64,000 bases of DNA from Amborella trichopoda (lineage: Eukaryota > Streptophyta > Magnoliopsida > Amborellales > Amborellaceae). Both the position numbers and the translations under genes were made by a program. The notes beneath the pieces were generated by a model. The model saw only the letters and a list, made by a program, of their open reading frames with translations. It was not told where the DNA came from and made no database searches. Numbering within the stretch: position 1 is the stretch's first letter; each line of letters begins with the position of its first letter. Positions 1-12,300 of this stretch are shown here, one piece after another. The stretch is from assembly GCF_000471905.2 (NCBI RefSeq), contig NW_006498233.1, forward strand, positions 159,728 through 223,727, read 5' to 3'.

Positions 1-842
1 NNNNNNNNNNNNNNNNNNNNNNNNNNNNNNNNNNNNNNNNNNNNNNNNNNNNNNNNNNNNNNNNNNNNNNNNNNNNNNNNNNNNNNNNNNNNNNNNNNNN
101 NNNNNNNNNNNNNNNNNNNNNNNNNNNNNNNNNNNNNNNNNNNNNNNNNNNNNNNNNNNNNNNNNNNNNNNNNNNNNNNNNNNNNNNNNNNNNNNNNNNN
201 NNNNNNNNNNNNNNNNNNNNNNNNNNNNNNNNNNNNNNNNNNNNNNNNNNNNNNNNNNNNNNNNNNNNNNNNNNNNNNNNNNNNNNNNNNNNNNNNNNNN
301 NNNNNNNNNNNNNNNNNNNNNNNNNNNNNNNNNNNNNNNNNNNNNNNNNNNNNNNNNNNNNNNNNNNNNNNNNNNNNNNNNNNNNNNNNNNNNNNNNNNN
401 NNNNNNNNNNNNNNNNNNNNNNNNNNNNNNNNNNNNNNNNNNNNNNNNNNNNNNNNNNNNNNNNNNNNNNNNNNNNNNNNNNNNNNNNNNNNNNNNNNNN
501 NNNNNNNNNNNNNNNNNNNNNNNNNNNNNNNNNNNNNNNNNNNNNNNNNNNNNNNNNNNNNNNNNNNNNNNNNNNNNNNNNNNNNNNNNNNNNNNNNNNN
601 NNNNNNNNNNNNNNNNNNNNNNNNNNNNNNNNNNNNNNNNNNNNNNNNNNNNNNNNNNNNNNNNNNNNNNNNNNNNNNNNNNNNNNNNNNNNNNNNNNNN
701 NNNNNNNNNNNNNNNNNNNNNNNNNNNNNNNNNNNNNNNNNNNNNNNNNNNNNNNNNNNNNNNNNNNNNNNNNNNNNNNNNNNNNNNNNNNNNNNNNNNN
801 NNNNNNNNNNNNNNNNNNNNNNNNNNNNNNNNNNNNNNNNNN
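1..842. other. Assembly gap (842 N)
   Basis: Run of N. The copia element to its right probably begins inside or beyond this gap. The 262 bases after it (843-1104) show no recognisable domain. Confidence 1.
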
Positions 843-1104
843 AATAAGATTTTGTTAGAAGGTTGAGATGGGCGCATTCAAATAGAAAGCATCATATTTC
901 CTTCCCTTTCCATCTTCTCTCTTTCGTACCCATTACCCCTCTCAGTTACTGTCCCTCTCATGCCCACTACCTCTCTCTTGCCTATCAAAAGAACTCACAG
1001 AGTCCAAGCACTTCAATTTCTCACTCCAACAAAACAAAATCTTTCACCCATCTGTCTCTTTTGGGAGACTGGTTCATCAGTAAGGCCAAAAACCTCGCCT
1101 TAGA

Positions 1105-3129
1105 TTATTGTGTACTTTTGGGTTATAGTATCTAACACAAGGGATACAGATGTTTGCATCCACCCACAGGGGGAGTCTATATCTTTGGACATGTTGTATT
1201 TGATGAAAAAATATGTCCTTATGCTAACCCTAATTCTTTGTTTGATAGTGCTTAGGTTCAGTGGGAGCTGTCCACTTATGCAAAACGGTTAGAGTGTTAC
1301 TCATTCAACACACATACTCATTCTTCTTCTGATTCATCACTTCCACATAAACCACTCATATGGGACGCCCTCAATGTATCCTTCTTTGCCCATCACCAAT
1401 TATAGTTCTCCAATTTGTCTTATAGAAGAAGATGTCACCACTACAACAACAATCCAATATGTTTAGGATGATGCAACACACAATCATGGTGATGAAAATG
1501 TTGTCACTCAAGAAACAAATGAATCTAATTTTTTACCAGTCTTTGAGCATTCTCGTCATCACATAGCCACATGATCTCAAGATGGTACTCGAAGACCTCA
1601 GATTCTCCATCTATGGCACCAATCTCAAGTGCTCTTACTTTTGAAGCTAGCCCATAAGAACCTAAAACCATTAAGTCTACCTTGAGTCATCCGGGTTGGC
1701 ATCATGCGATGGAAGAGGAAATTATTGGTTGTCGATGGGTTTATAAGACTAAATTAAATTCTGATGGTTGTCTAGAAAGACTTACGGCCTTATTATTTGC
1801 TAAAAGATATAATCAGGTTGCTGGAATTGATTTCTATAAAACATTCAGTCATGTTATTAAGCCTGCTAGTATTCGGATTGTGCTTTCCATAGCTACTGTG
1901 GGTCACCGGCCTATCAAATAGCTTGATAAGAAAAATGATGTCTTGAATGGCTTTCTTAAGGAACCTATATTTATGGAACAACCTCTTAGACTTATGAGCT
2001 CAAAATATCCTAATCATGTCTGCAAATTAAAAAGAGCTTTAAGCAAGCACCATGGGCTTGGTTTGATCGATTTAGTACCTATTTATTATCATTGGGCTTT
2101 TATTGCAGCATAGTTAATTCATCTCTATTTGTTTCTCGCACTATTCAAGGCACTATTATCCTTTTCCTTTATGTTGATGATATTGTTGTTACTGGTGATA
2201 ATTATGACTTTCTAGAATGATTCATTTCCCAACTTGGAAGAGAATTTACAGTGAGAGATCTTGGACCTCTTCACTACTTTCTTGACATAGAGGTATCTTA
2301 TTTTGCAGGTGAAATTTTTCTGTCGCAAATCAAATATGTTTGGGATCTTCTTGATCGTGCTCAGATGCTTGGTGCTAAACCTATTTACACACCAATGGCG
2401 ATGAAGAATAATATTCATGAGAATTCTAATTCATTTCCTAATCCATCCCTTTATCGGAGCATTGTTGGTGCACTCCAATACATTACCATAACATGATCTG
2501 ACATTTCCCATAGTGTTAATACAGTGTGTCAACTTATGCATGACCCTACAATTGCACATTTTGAGGCAGTGAAACAGATTCTTCGTTATCTGGATCGTCA
2601 GAGTCTTGTGGTATAAGAATATTAACTGATAGTTCTCTTCAGTTATATGCTTTCTTTGATGCAGACCGGGCTAGATGTTCAAACACTCATCGTTCAACCA
2701 CTGGTTTATACACCTATCTTGGTTCTAACTGCATATCTTGGAGTGCTCAGAAACAATCCATTATGGCTCGTTCAAGTGCTAAAGTAGAATACCGATCTAT
2801 GGTGTCCACTGCTGCAAAATTGACATAGCTTTCTTTTATTCTTTGGGATATTAGGGTGCCTCTTCATCAGACACCAACACTTTTCTGTGACATTATTAGT
2901 GCTCTCTACATGACAGTTAATCTTGTGTTTCATACCTAGAGAAAGCACATTGAGTTAGACTATCATTTTGTGTGTAAAAAGGTTGCTCTTGGATTACTTA
3001 TCACTCGATTTGTTTCTTCTCGTAATCAAGTAGTTGATATCTTCACCAAGCCTTTGTCACAAGATGTTTTTCCAGATCTTTGATTCAAACTCGGGCTTCA
3101 AATGCCTCCTCAGCCGAGTTTGAGGAAGA
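1105..3129 (+). mobile_element. Ty1/copia retrotransposon, 3' half of pol (fossil)
   Basis: A copia-type polyprotein remnant. Around 1105-1250 the translation resembles the end of a copia integrase region (the GYRC...HP.. phrase). From about 1700 to 2500 it is reverse transcriptase, with GCRWVYKTKLNSDG, the FYKTFSHV block, the catalytic block LYVDDIVVTGDN near 2170-2205 and RDLGPLHYFLDIEV near 2254. From about 2640 to 3090 it is RNase H, with SWSAQKQSIMARSSAKVEY, then RKHIELDYHFV and DIFTKPLS at the polyprotein end. The order integrase, RT, RNase H is diagnostic of Ty1/copia. The element is broken in many places and its 5' part is not visible because of the gap. The lineage within copia was not determined. 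Confidence 0.93.
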
Positions 3130-3515
3130 GTAATAGAAACAAAATTTAAATAAGATAGCAAAGTGACTTACTCTTTCCTTTTGAGAGGAGAGTGTAACAA
3201 GCTAGGAAAATGTATGCAAGATAGGAAAGTGTATATTACACCATTGTATTACCATTATATATACAATGAAAGAACCACCACAAGAATTGTGTGGGGCATA
3301 ATTATTTTTTCAAGGAGTTCTTCTCACTTTAAAATTCTTTATGAGAGAATGCATAGAAGAAAGAAAGAGGTTAGAGAGAGACGGTGTGAGAGGAGAGAGA
3401 GAACATGAGAGAGGGTAAAAAAAAGAGAGGAGACAGGGGCTAAAGAGATGGGGTATGGAGAGATAAATATTGGTTTGAGTAAAGATAATTTTCTAGCTCT
3501 GCACATTCTCTTACA
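3130..3515 (+). repeat. Probable 3' LTR of the copia element
   Basis: It directly follows the polyprotein end and a purine-rich tract (TTTGAGGAAGAG, about 3119-3130), the usual place of a copia 3' LTR. It holds a TATA-like stretch (TTATATATACA near 3254) and then GA-rich sequence. A matching 5' LTR is not in the window, so both ends are estimates from spacing and a terminal CA. The following 140 bases (3516-3656) are AT-rich with nothing recognised. Confidence 0.42.
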
Positions 3516-3656
3516 TTGCTTTTACCTTTTTACATAATTCAATAATAATATTTATAATGATATTTTATTATTTAATAAGATATTATTTTTAAAATTTTAC
3601 TTAACTAATTATATATATCAATCCTGACCAAATTTTACATATGCATTATGCCTATG

Positions 3657-3830
3657 TGGTTGGGTGCCTCAATCTCACCTTCCGGGCCGGGATGGCCTGG
3701 TGGCGTGGCTCCAGGTTCACGATGAGCTCGGGACCGGAGATCGCTCTCTCGAGAACCGAGTGGAGAGGATGCAGGCATGGTACCAACTAGTGAGAGAGGA
3801 ATTAAGGTCGTGAGGTGGGACTTACCTCAC
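3657..3830 (-). repeat. Partial tandem copy of an L1 LTR tip
   Basis: This segment begins TGGTTGGGTGCCTC and runs to GGACTTACCTCAC. It parallels the first 180 or so bases of the LTR that follows at 3831 (TGGTTAGGTGCTTC to GGGACACACCTCACC). It looks like a duplicated or separately inserted tip of the same LTR family and has diverged more than the neighbouring copy. Confidence 0.6.
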
Positions 3831-4751
3831 TGGTTAGGTGCTTCGATCTCGCCCTCCGGGTCGGGATGAGCTGGTGGCCCGTGTCTCTAGTTTCAAGGGA
3901 ACTTGAGACTTGAAATCGCTCTCTCGAGAACCTTGTTAGGAAACAAGGGCAGGTATACCAACCGATGAGAGAGAAATTTTAATGTGAGGCGGGACACACC
4001 TCACCTAAATCCGTGACTCACTCGAGCTAACTCGGGCGGGCGCCCTCTTCAATCACAACGGAAAGCCTCAAAGTCTTACAACTAGTTCAGAATCGCCTCC
4101 CTTGGCCTATAGTCTCCTATTTCTGTAATCACAAATACACAGTTAATTTATAAGACAAGTGGGCCAAGGGACCCCACCTTGTCTTTGGGCGAATGCACAT
4201 AAGCATGCACATTTAAAAGAAGAAAAAAGGGAAAAAAGGGGTAAGAGGATAGATGAAAGGAGAAGAAAGAGATAGAATAGAAGAATGGGGAAGAGAGCAA
4301 TTTGACCAACTGGCCAAACTAACACAATAACTAGACTAGCAAGTGATTGACCAGGCGTGGTGGTAACACAGACACGATAAATCAGACCTACACAACGACA
4401 ATACTACTAGATGACAGAACAATCACCGATTAGCCTGACACAATGGCTAGCCTATCATGGTAGCAAGATGGGTATGATAACTAAGACCGGCACATCAACA
4501 ATATTGCTAGACGACAAGACTATCATGGCAGTTCTTGACTTGGCCTCCCTTGGTCAAATGAAAGGGAAAGAGATAAGGAAGAAAGAGGGAGAAGAATTAA
4601 AAGAAGAAGGGAATAGAAGAGCAGAGAAGAGGGAAGAAGAAGAGAGAAGAGAAGAAGCAGAGAAGAGCAGTGAGAAAGAAGAGAAAGGAGGGAGACGAAA
4701 GAAGAGAAGGAAGAGAGAGAAAGAGAGAGAAGAGGAAGAAAGAGAGAGAAG

Positions 4752-5370
4752 AGAAACATGAACGGCAATGGGGTTCCGCTATCAGAATAGGAGAGAGAAA
4801 GGTAGAAAAGCATGGACGACGATGAGGCTCTGTTGTTCATGACAGAGGAGAGGGAAAACATAGACAGTGATGAGCTTCCGCCGTCCATGACAAAAGAAAG
4901 AGAAAACATGGACGGCGATGAGCTTCTACTATCCATGATAAAGGAGAAAGATAATAAAAGAAAACATGGATGGTGATGAGCGTCCACTGTTCATGACATA
5001 GGAGAGAGAAAATATGGATGATGATGAGTTTCTACCGTCCATGATAGAGGAGAGAGAAAATATGAACGACGATATACTTTCACTGTCTATGACAGAGGAG
5101 ATAGATAATAGAAGAAAACATGGATGACGATGAGCTTCTGCCGTCCATGACATAGGAGAGAGAAAACATGGACATCAATGAGCTTTCACTGTCCTTGACA
5201 GAGGAGAGAGAAAATATGGACGACGATGAGCTTTTATCGTCTATGACAGAGGAGAGAGAAAGCATAGATGATAATGAGCTTCCACCGTCCATGACATAAG
5301 AGAAGAGACAAGAGAGAGAAGACACAGATTTCAATGGGGTTTTGCCATTCATGACATAGAAGAAGAGACA
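4752..5370. repeat. Tandem hairpin-forming repeats in the L1 LTR
   Basis: About 11 units spaced roughly 48-58 bases, each of the form CATGGACGGC, then about 11 bases like GATGAGCTTCT, then GCCGTCCATG, separated by GAGGAGAGAGAAAA-like spacers. The two arms are inverted copies, so each unit can fold into a short hairpin on either strand. The unit at 4811-4841 pairs along all ten positions with two G-U pairs although its arms differ from the consensus. Similar units occur at 43275-43905. Confidence 0.85.
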
Positions 5371-5499
5371 GGGGAACTTGAACAGAGGCCCGACCCACCA
5401 CTTGGGCTAAGGCTCGACACATTATTTATGTTCTAGGAGTAGGAGGACATCATACTCAGCGATAGGCTCTACCATGCATGATTGGAAAAGAGAGAGAGA

Positions 5500-5960
5500 G
5501 AAGAGAACATGAAGAAAGAAGGAAGAGCGAGATTAGGAAAGCAATGAAAGAGAAAGGAAAGATAGAAGGGAGAGAAGGAAAGTGAATAAAGAAGATCACG
5601 AAAGGGAGAGGAAAGAGAAAAAGATATACACAAGGAGAGAAAAAGAGAGAGAGAAAAGAGGAGAAGAGAGAAAGCGAGAGAAGAGAGGAGAAGAGAGAAA
5701 GAGAGAGAAGAGAGGAGGAGAGAGAAAGAAAGAAGAGAGGAAGAGAGATAAGAGAAGAGAGAAAAAGAGGGAGAAGAGAGGAGGAGAGAGAAAGAGAGAG
5801 AAGAGAGGAGGAAAGAGAGAGAGAGAAGAGAAGAGGAGAGAGAATGAGAGTGAAGAGAGGAGGAGAGAGCAAGAGAGAGAAGAGAGGAGGAGAGAGAAAG
5901 TTACCTTCACAAAAGGGTACCAGACTTTTTCTTCTCTCTTCTCTCTCTCTCTCTCTCTCC
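5500..5960. repeat. AG-rich simple-sequence tract
   Basis: Long run of GAGAGAAGAGAGGAGGAGAGA-type purine repeats on the plus strand, ending in a (CT)n run near 5940-5960. It lies in the R/U5 part of the L1 LTR. All long open frames across it, on either strand, are low-complexity Glu/Arg/Lys or Ser/Leu and are not genes. Confidence 0.9.
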
Positions 5961-6050
5961 AAGATGTGCTCACAATTTCAACATGAAAAGTCTCAAATTT
6001 TATTCATGAGATTGAATAATGAGGGGTCCTTTTACACTTAGGTTTAACAT

Positions 6051-6060
6051 GTATTTATAG
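6051..6060 (-). promoter_or_regulatory. TATA-like site of the L1 LTR
   Basis: The minus strand reads CTATAAATAC here, at the U3/R position expected from the LTR at 44409-47248, whose TATA-like site sits in homologous context after the phrase CCCATGTTT. It is the presumed promoter of the fossil element. Confidence 0.45.
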
Positions 6061-7373
6061 AATTGGGCTCAAAACATGGGTGAATGCTCAAAATCTAGCC
6101 TAATTGATAATAATTACAATTTAATTGAATTAAAATAAAATCTAAAAATGGGTGCGAAAGGACTGTTTTGGCCCTGCCCAACAATAAATAAAATTCCAAA
6201 ACAGTCCATACTGCTACCCTAGAACGTGCGTGATCTTCCATGGATGATTCGGGGTTGCTCTGGCATCCGTTTGGCCAAAAGATGATTGCTTTCTTGTCGG
6301 GTTCGGCATGACGATCAATTTTATATCAACTTCGAGACACATATCGCGTTTTTAGGCCATGATCATGCAACTCAAAATTTGTATAGATCTTGAAATATTT
6401 CGGTCGATAGTGTGCTTATTTCTTGATGTTTTTCTTCGATTTTTTCACTGAATTGCATTGAACATGCCGTCACATTCATGTTGCAATAAATGCAGTTCGA
6501 TTTCGTGTCCGGCAAAAGATTTCATCGTCTTGGGTTTTTGGTCGGATCTTGAAATCCGGCGATCGGAATCTGTAGTAACTTTGACGCCTTCATGTGCAGA
6601 ATCCAACCATTCATTGTACGTGGGGTTCGACCAGACATAGCCTCGAACCTTATGCACATAATGCAATTGGTTTCATGTTGATCGGGTATGCTAGCTTGCT
6701 GATATGGCCGCTCAAGCGAGGTGTGTTGCTGCTGAGTTTTCTACAATTATCTTCACGAATCGCCAAATTGTCACTAGTTTTTTTCCCTGCTCAGGTATCA
6801 TCATGGGTCGTGCCACATATCAAAACACTCATCTTGACAAGACGAACACACTCACCAAATTTTAGCATGATCCGATTCAAGACGAGTGAGATACGAGTCT
6901 TCAAAGTTGTTACTCGTGGCTGTGCAAACCAGCCTCCCCTTTTTAATGGAGATTGGGGAGGCCAAACAGGAATAACGTGCGGTCCACCCCTTTTAATGTG
7001 TCACCCATAGCTTTGTCATGAAATATCTGTTTAAGCTAAAACTTGACCCCTAAGAGTTTTCGACCGTTTCAGATTCAATGGTGTGGTTCCACAGCTATTT
7101 GACGCATTGAAAATAGAGTTCTAGTTAAGGGGTCTATTTTAGGGTGCTAGAGGCTGATTTTTCGAAATTGTTTCTTTGTCTGCACTGCTTTAGACATATT
7201 GGATTATGACGAAACTTGGCAGGTGGCCTTTTGGAGTGCTTAGGAAGATTCTGACTTGTTCTGAGGAAATTACGAGATTATCAGGAATTCCACTGTATGT
7301 CAAGGCTTTATTGACCAACATCTCTTTTATTCCGCATCAGGGATGCAATGTGTTGAAAATATGTGTTCAAACA

Positions 7374-8540
7374 GCTTGCCCCATTGAATGTTGTGCTTTG
7401 AGAGAAGAGAGAAGGACAATATGTGAAAAATTTCCTTCGGCTTTATTACTTTTTTCTTCCTAGCCACAGGACTATGTGAACACTGAGAAGATCCACACAA
7501 TGCTGTAATTAGGATGCTCAGACGTTTGGATGAAATGTACAGGTCCATCTGTGGAGACTTAGGGGAGAGAAAAGACTTTTGAGGGTTCCTATCAAAGTCC
7601 TCACCCTCGTGTGGACTGTTTGTGATTCTGACAGCTGAGGATTTTGTACGGACCTCGTTGATAAGAATTAGGCCCGTCTGACAGTCGAGTGCCATGCTTA
7701 AGGGCATTTTTCCCATTTAGTCTGTGTTTGTTTGTTTTGTTGTTTGTTCTGGATGGTCTGGTGAAGGGCCTTTTGTTGGTGGCCGTTTGCGTTTCGCATA
7801 AGATTTTGCTTGGCGGGCAGGGTACCTCAGTTTATCGAGGTGACCGGCTTTGGGTATAACCCCTGCTTACTGCTAGCAGTTTCAACAATTAATATACCTC
7901 TCTTCTTTGTCCGAGGCGACCCGTGAGGGCTCAGTCCTGTTGCTACATAACAGGTCCAAGGTTTGGCTGACTTGGCTTTCTTGGGGCACCTTCAGCATCT
8001 TGGAGTGCATTAATGACCTCGTGGGAATAGTGCTCTTATTCATGAGACTTGTCTTGCCTTCTTCGCGAGTCTTCTGTCCTTCGAGTCCTTTTTGCGAATG
8101 GACTCAGGCTCCTTGATGCTCACATTTTTGGGTCCTGGTATTATGACACCAGGGATATTTTCTTTTGAATGTTGGCTAAAGTCGCCTATAGAGGTGAGCG
8201 CTGCATCAGCCTATTTATTGGTCCAAGAGCCCTTTACAAATTTTCACTTGGACTTTGGAAGCGGTGCCGTAGAGACGATTTTCACCAAATTCCTTTTATT
8301 TGGGGCTCTTTTACCCATGACCTTTCGGCCATGTCCACCCTTATTTTTCCATTTTTACTCATGGTGCCCTTTTGGAGTTTTCATCGTGCCCAGGTTTTTA
8401 TTTTATGGAACTCTTTTACTCATGGTTTTGTGACCATGCCTATCCATCATTTATACTCATGGGGTTCCCTTGTCCAGGTATATACCATGCCCTTTATTCT
8501 CTTTTGTGAAAGTGTGTTTAGGGCCATACCTTCATGACCT
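7374..8540. other. Non-coding, unassigned between LTR and U3-type array
   Basis: I see no domain, RNA gene or paired termini here. The sequence is T-rich on the plus strand and between 8300 and 8480 repeats the phrase TTTTACTCATGG / CCATG several times. The first 20 bases on the minus strand (AATGGGGCAAGC before the LTR) could be a weak polypurine tract of an element ending in the LTR at 3831-7373. It may be 3' non-coding sequence of a Tat-type element. Confidence 0.4.
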
Positions 8541-9311
8541 ATGCAAGGCCTTTTAACGTCATGCGGTTAGAACGTGCACTACAGTTTAAGGTCATACAGC
8601 TGGACCGTGATGGTGATGAATGGCGGTTTGTGGGGGCCATGAAGTGAGTATGGTAGAGGTTCGACTCACTTTGGGGAGATGTCATGAGGCTACCTATGAA
8701 AGATGGATAATATACAGATGGAAGGTGAAAAGTGGTGACCCACTAGTTTACGGGAAGTATGGATGGCGGAATGGCTCGCCATTTGCGAGTGAGGGTGAAA
8801 CTCACTGGGGATTAATGAATGGTAATGAAAGAAGATGGATTTATTGGGGAGGTTGATGAAGGTGGTGCATGCACATGTTCGGGTCGGTTAGGGAAGGCAT
8901 GCGTGAAGACATATGTAAATGGCGTGTGCGTGTGTGTGGGGGCATATTTAAGGTCATGCCTCCTGGACCTATGCAAAGCAGTTTAACGTCATGCGGTCAG
9001 GATGTGCACTATAGTTTAAGGTTATATAGCTTAGACCGTGGCTATGTAGTTTAAAGTCATGTAACTAGGACCATGTAGTTCAAGGTCATGCAATTAGACC
9101 TCCGCTACAGTTTAAGGTCATATAATTTGGACCATGGTGCTCAACCTTTTAACATCTTGAGGCTAGGACATGCATTATGGTTTAAGGTCACATACCTTGG
9201 ACCATGGCTATGAAATTTAAAGTCATGTAGCTAAGACCATGCAGTTTAAGGTCATGCAACTAGACCTTTGCTACAATTTAAAGTTGTATAGTTTGGACCG
9301 TGGCTGTGTAG
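8541..9311 (+). repeat. U3-type repeat array, GTTTAAGGTCATG units (type 2 LTR segment)
   Basis: Repeated phrases GTTTAAGGTCATGCAACTAG, GGACCGTGGCTATGTAG and TTTAACGTCATGCGG recur about every 30-45 bases. In the middle (8600-8940) is a block with GACTCACTTTGGGGAGAT and GGGTCGGTTAGGGAAGGCAT. The same arrangement occurs in the opposite orientation at 57785-59520 next to element F, so this is a stray plus-sense copy of that LTR-like region. It stops abruptly at 9311, where the minus-sense gag/linker of element A begins, giving an inverted junction. Confidence 0.75.
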
Positions 9312-12300
9312 TTTGTTGAGATGAAGGTTGGCCTTGGGTCGGCTTCATCCCTCAGGTTGATCTCTTCAAGCTCATCAGCCGTAGCCTGCCCGCCCTCTTC
9401 CCACTCTTTGGGAGCTTCCTGGAGTTCCTCGTCAGAGGACTCACAAGGGTTTTCTTTGATCTTTAATGTGGCCACCCATGATCCTGACATCTCGGCCTCT
9501 AGGAGGGGCACAATGGGGAATAGGACTGGTCTCTGGCTGGTCCAGGCGATGGAAGGGTCGGCTTCAAGTGGGGGGTCCATGACCTATGATTGGGCTCACT
9601 TAGTACTTGCCCCGAGCTGGGCGACGCCTTATGTACTTGGATCATGTGACAGGCGTCGTGAGAGCAGGAGCTCGAAGGTGGTTCGATTTTGGCCAGTGTT
9701 GCTGTCGAGAATCCTGCCGCTTGGGCCAGTATTTCTCTGAGGCATTCTTGCTATGGTATGGTGAGGCTGGTGCCTCCGAACTCTTTGTTTAGAATGTTGA
9801 AATCTGGGCACCGTCTAGTTGTACCTGCAGAAGGAATAGAGGAGGGGGAAGGAGAAGAAGAGTTAGAACATTCTGGGCAGTTTTTTATGTCATCGCCGAA
9901 ATTGGACATTTATAGGGGGTATTTAAGGTCATGCCCCAGTTTTGACCGTTGTGGGGTGCTTTTAACATTGTCACCCATTTTGGCCGACTCCTGATATGTT
10001 GACAACTCAAGGCCGTCTGCTTGGTTGGACGATAAGATGAGGCGAGTTGTGCTTGGGATGAAGTCCTTCAAAGTCAGCAGTGGAGGAAGGGGCCTGAGCA
10101 TTTCTTCCTCGACTAGTGGCTGAGGAAGATGATTCATTCGGTGGGCTGACCTAGGTGCTCGCTATCTCATTTGGGTCCCTGAGGGGGTGTTTGTATATCC
10201 CTATCAAGCTGGTAAGTGGCCCTAGCATGGTAGACTACCTCACGTTTTAGGGATTTGAGACTAGTCCGCCCATGGTAGACTTCTCCTGGCTGAGAGGTCG
10301 AGGGCTCTGAAAGGTCTAGTGCATGCTCATGAAGGGCTTGTAGCTGGGCTTCCTCTCGAACGGGAGCGAGGGCTTGGACGTGTCTTGAGAGAGCCGCACA
10401 GATGATGTGGCCTTGCTGGACTTTCTCCACGACTATGGCCTCGAACCTAGTGCACTCCTTAAGTTCCTGACTCCACACTTGGTGATAAGGCACCAGAGTT
10501 TTTCCGTGCCTCGGCCAAGACGCTTAGGCTATTTGGCTGACTTGGGGGTGACAAAGAGGGCCTGCAGAGGGTATTTCTTAGTATTTTACTGAGCTTGCAT
10601 CAGGGGGTCTTCTTGCACAGGCGGAAGAGGGACCTGAGGGTGTCTCGTTGGGTCGCCCTGAACCTCCTGACACTGCTGCATCATTTCTGCCAAGAGTTTA
10701 TGGAAGTCGGTGCACTCGCTGATGTCATGATCTCGTATCTGGTGGTAAGCGCAACAGAAGTTCTCAATACTTGGAGCTAGGAACTTGGGTTGCCTTGTTG
10801 GCTTTGGGGTGGCGATCCCTTCTTCGAGCATTATAGAGAAAAATGCACGAAGGATAGCGGGTGCCTCTTCGTCCTCTTGGATCGTGACTATGTGAGATGC
10901 CTCAGCTGCCTTGAATGCCTTTTTCAACTCTTCGAGCTTTATTTGGCCCTTGTTGATAAGGGCCTCGATAGTGGCGTTGAGCTTGTAGCAGTTGTGATTG
11001 GGTGGGCTACTCTCCTATGATAGACGCAGTACTTCTCATTCAACTCTTACCACTGCAACTCTACAGTGGTGACCTCTAGCAGCTGGATCATGTTTTGTTC
11101 TAACAGCTATTGGAGCAGTGCAGGGGTCCACTCCGTGTCAAAGGGGTAAACCTTATTCTAGTGCTGGGTCAAGTAGTCATTCCGCTTACTGTTTTTAGGA
11201 GGCGGGACCGCATTATATGATTTATGCTTGCCCCAGGTCTGAGGTGTTTGTGCTTTAGAGAGGTTGCGAGTTTGGGGAGCCATGCCTTTGGTGCTAGCCA
11301 CGAAGACGGCCGTGCTGATCATTGCCTTTTGATTGCCCCAATTGTTGGAGCGATAGTTTGAGCTGAAGGATTGTTGACGAGGGCTGCCGTGGTGCTTGAA
11401 CAATCCCTCGATACGAACTGCCTTAGAGATGAGCTCTGACATGGAGGATGGATTGGATGCCTCAACATGTAGGGCGATCTCGAGAAGCATGTTTCGTATG
11501 CAGGTCTGAACTGCATCCTTCTCGGTCATGGGAGTGACGTGAAAGGTCGCCAACTTTCTTCATCGGGTGATGAACTTATCAACCGAATCACCAGGGTCTT
11601 GCATCAAGGTGAGGAGCTCGATGGTTTCCACATTCCTTTGGACTTCTTAGAAGCGTTGGCAGAACTACTCCATTTCTTGTCAAGTGTGCACCGAGTTTGG
11701 CGGCAGTCAAGCATACCACTAGAAGGCTGGTCCTTCGAGAGTCTTGATGAACTGGTGGAGGATGAGACGTCTATCAATTGCCATCTCCCGGCAGGGCACT
11801 TGGAAGTGGGCCGTATGTTGGTGAGGAGACGTGGTCCCATTGAACAAGGGGAGTTTCCCTTTTTGGATACGGCTTTTGGTAGAGTGGCATCTCCTGCATG
11901 CCCAAGACCTTGTTATTAAGGCTATGGGCCACCATAGCATCTATATTAGTTCGGGAGACCCCATGAGAAGAGGAGTTGTCTTGGGAGACCGAAAGGGGAG
12001 TCTGCCTAGGAGCTGTGTCCTCATCGGTCGGGGAATCAGACGAAGAAGGGAACCTGGAGGCCTCTAGGCGCTCCATCTTTCCGAGGATATCATTTCCTCC
12101 AACTTGTTCATCTGCTCCTCCTGAGTGTTGTTCAAGTCATTGATCACCATGACACAGACCGTTTCTTCTAGGAGGTCAGTGTCAAGTGATGCAGCAAACT
12201 ACCGAGGCTGGCGAGTCGTGCGTGGCAAGTTAGTCTAGAGGGGCTCGGCTTGCCCCGATTGGACTCAAGCTTTATATGCCGATCTTGTGAGGACTAGTTC

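Larger units (their letters stand above)
3831..7373 (-). mobile_element. Long LTR of a Tat-type Ty3/gypsy element, subfamily L1
   Basis: Read on the minus strand it runs TGTTTGAACACATATTTTC... to ...CCTAACCA. These are the same termini as the LTRs at 12667-15050 and 44409-47248, but its U5 is closest to the LTR at 42385-44408, with near-identical stretches such as those at 4140-4330 and 42690-42860. U3 lies at about 6070-7373, a TATA-like site at 6051-6060, then an AG/CT-rich stretch (5500-5960), a hairpin-repeat array (4752-5370) and the U5 end. It may be the 3' LTR of element C, displaced by later insertions, or a solo LTR. The flanks 3826-3830 (CTCAC) and 7374-7378 (GCTTG) do not match as a target duplication, which argues against a simple solo LTR. 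Fossil. Confidence 0.75.

Noticed and set aside
4523-5962. Ser/Leu-rich or Glu/Arg/Lys-rich open frames over AG tracts
   Set aside because: Low-complexity translation of purine repeats on both strands inside an LTR; no coding evidence.
7374-8540. Host exon in the T-rich interval with three open frames of 70-120 codons
   Set aside because: No domain, overlapping frames with no bias, and phrase repeats (ACTCATGG) typical of degenerate repeat sequence.
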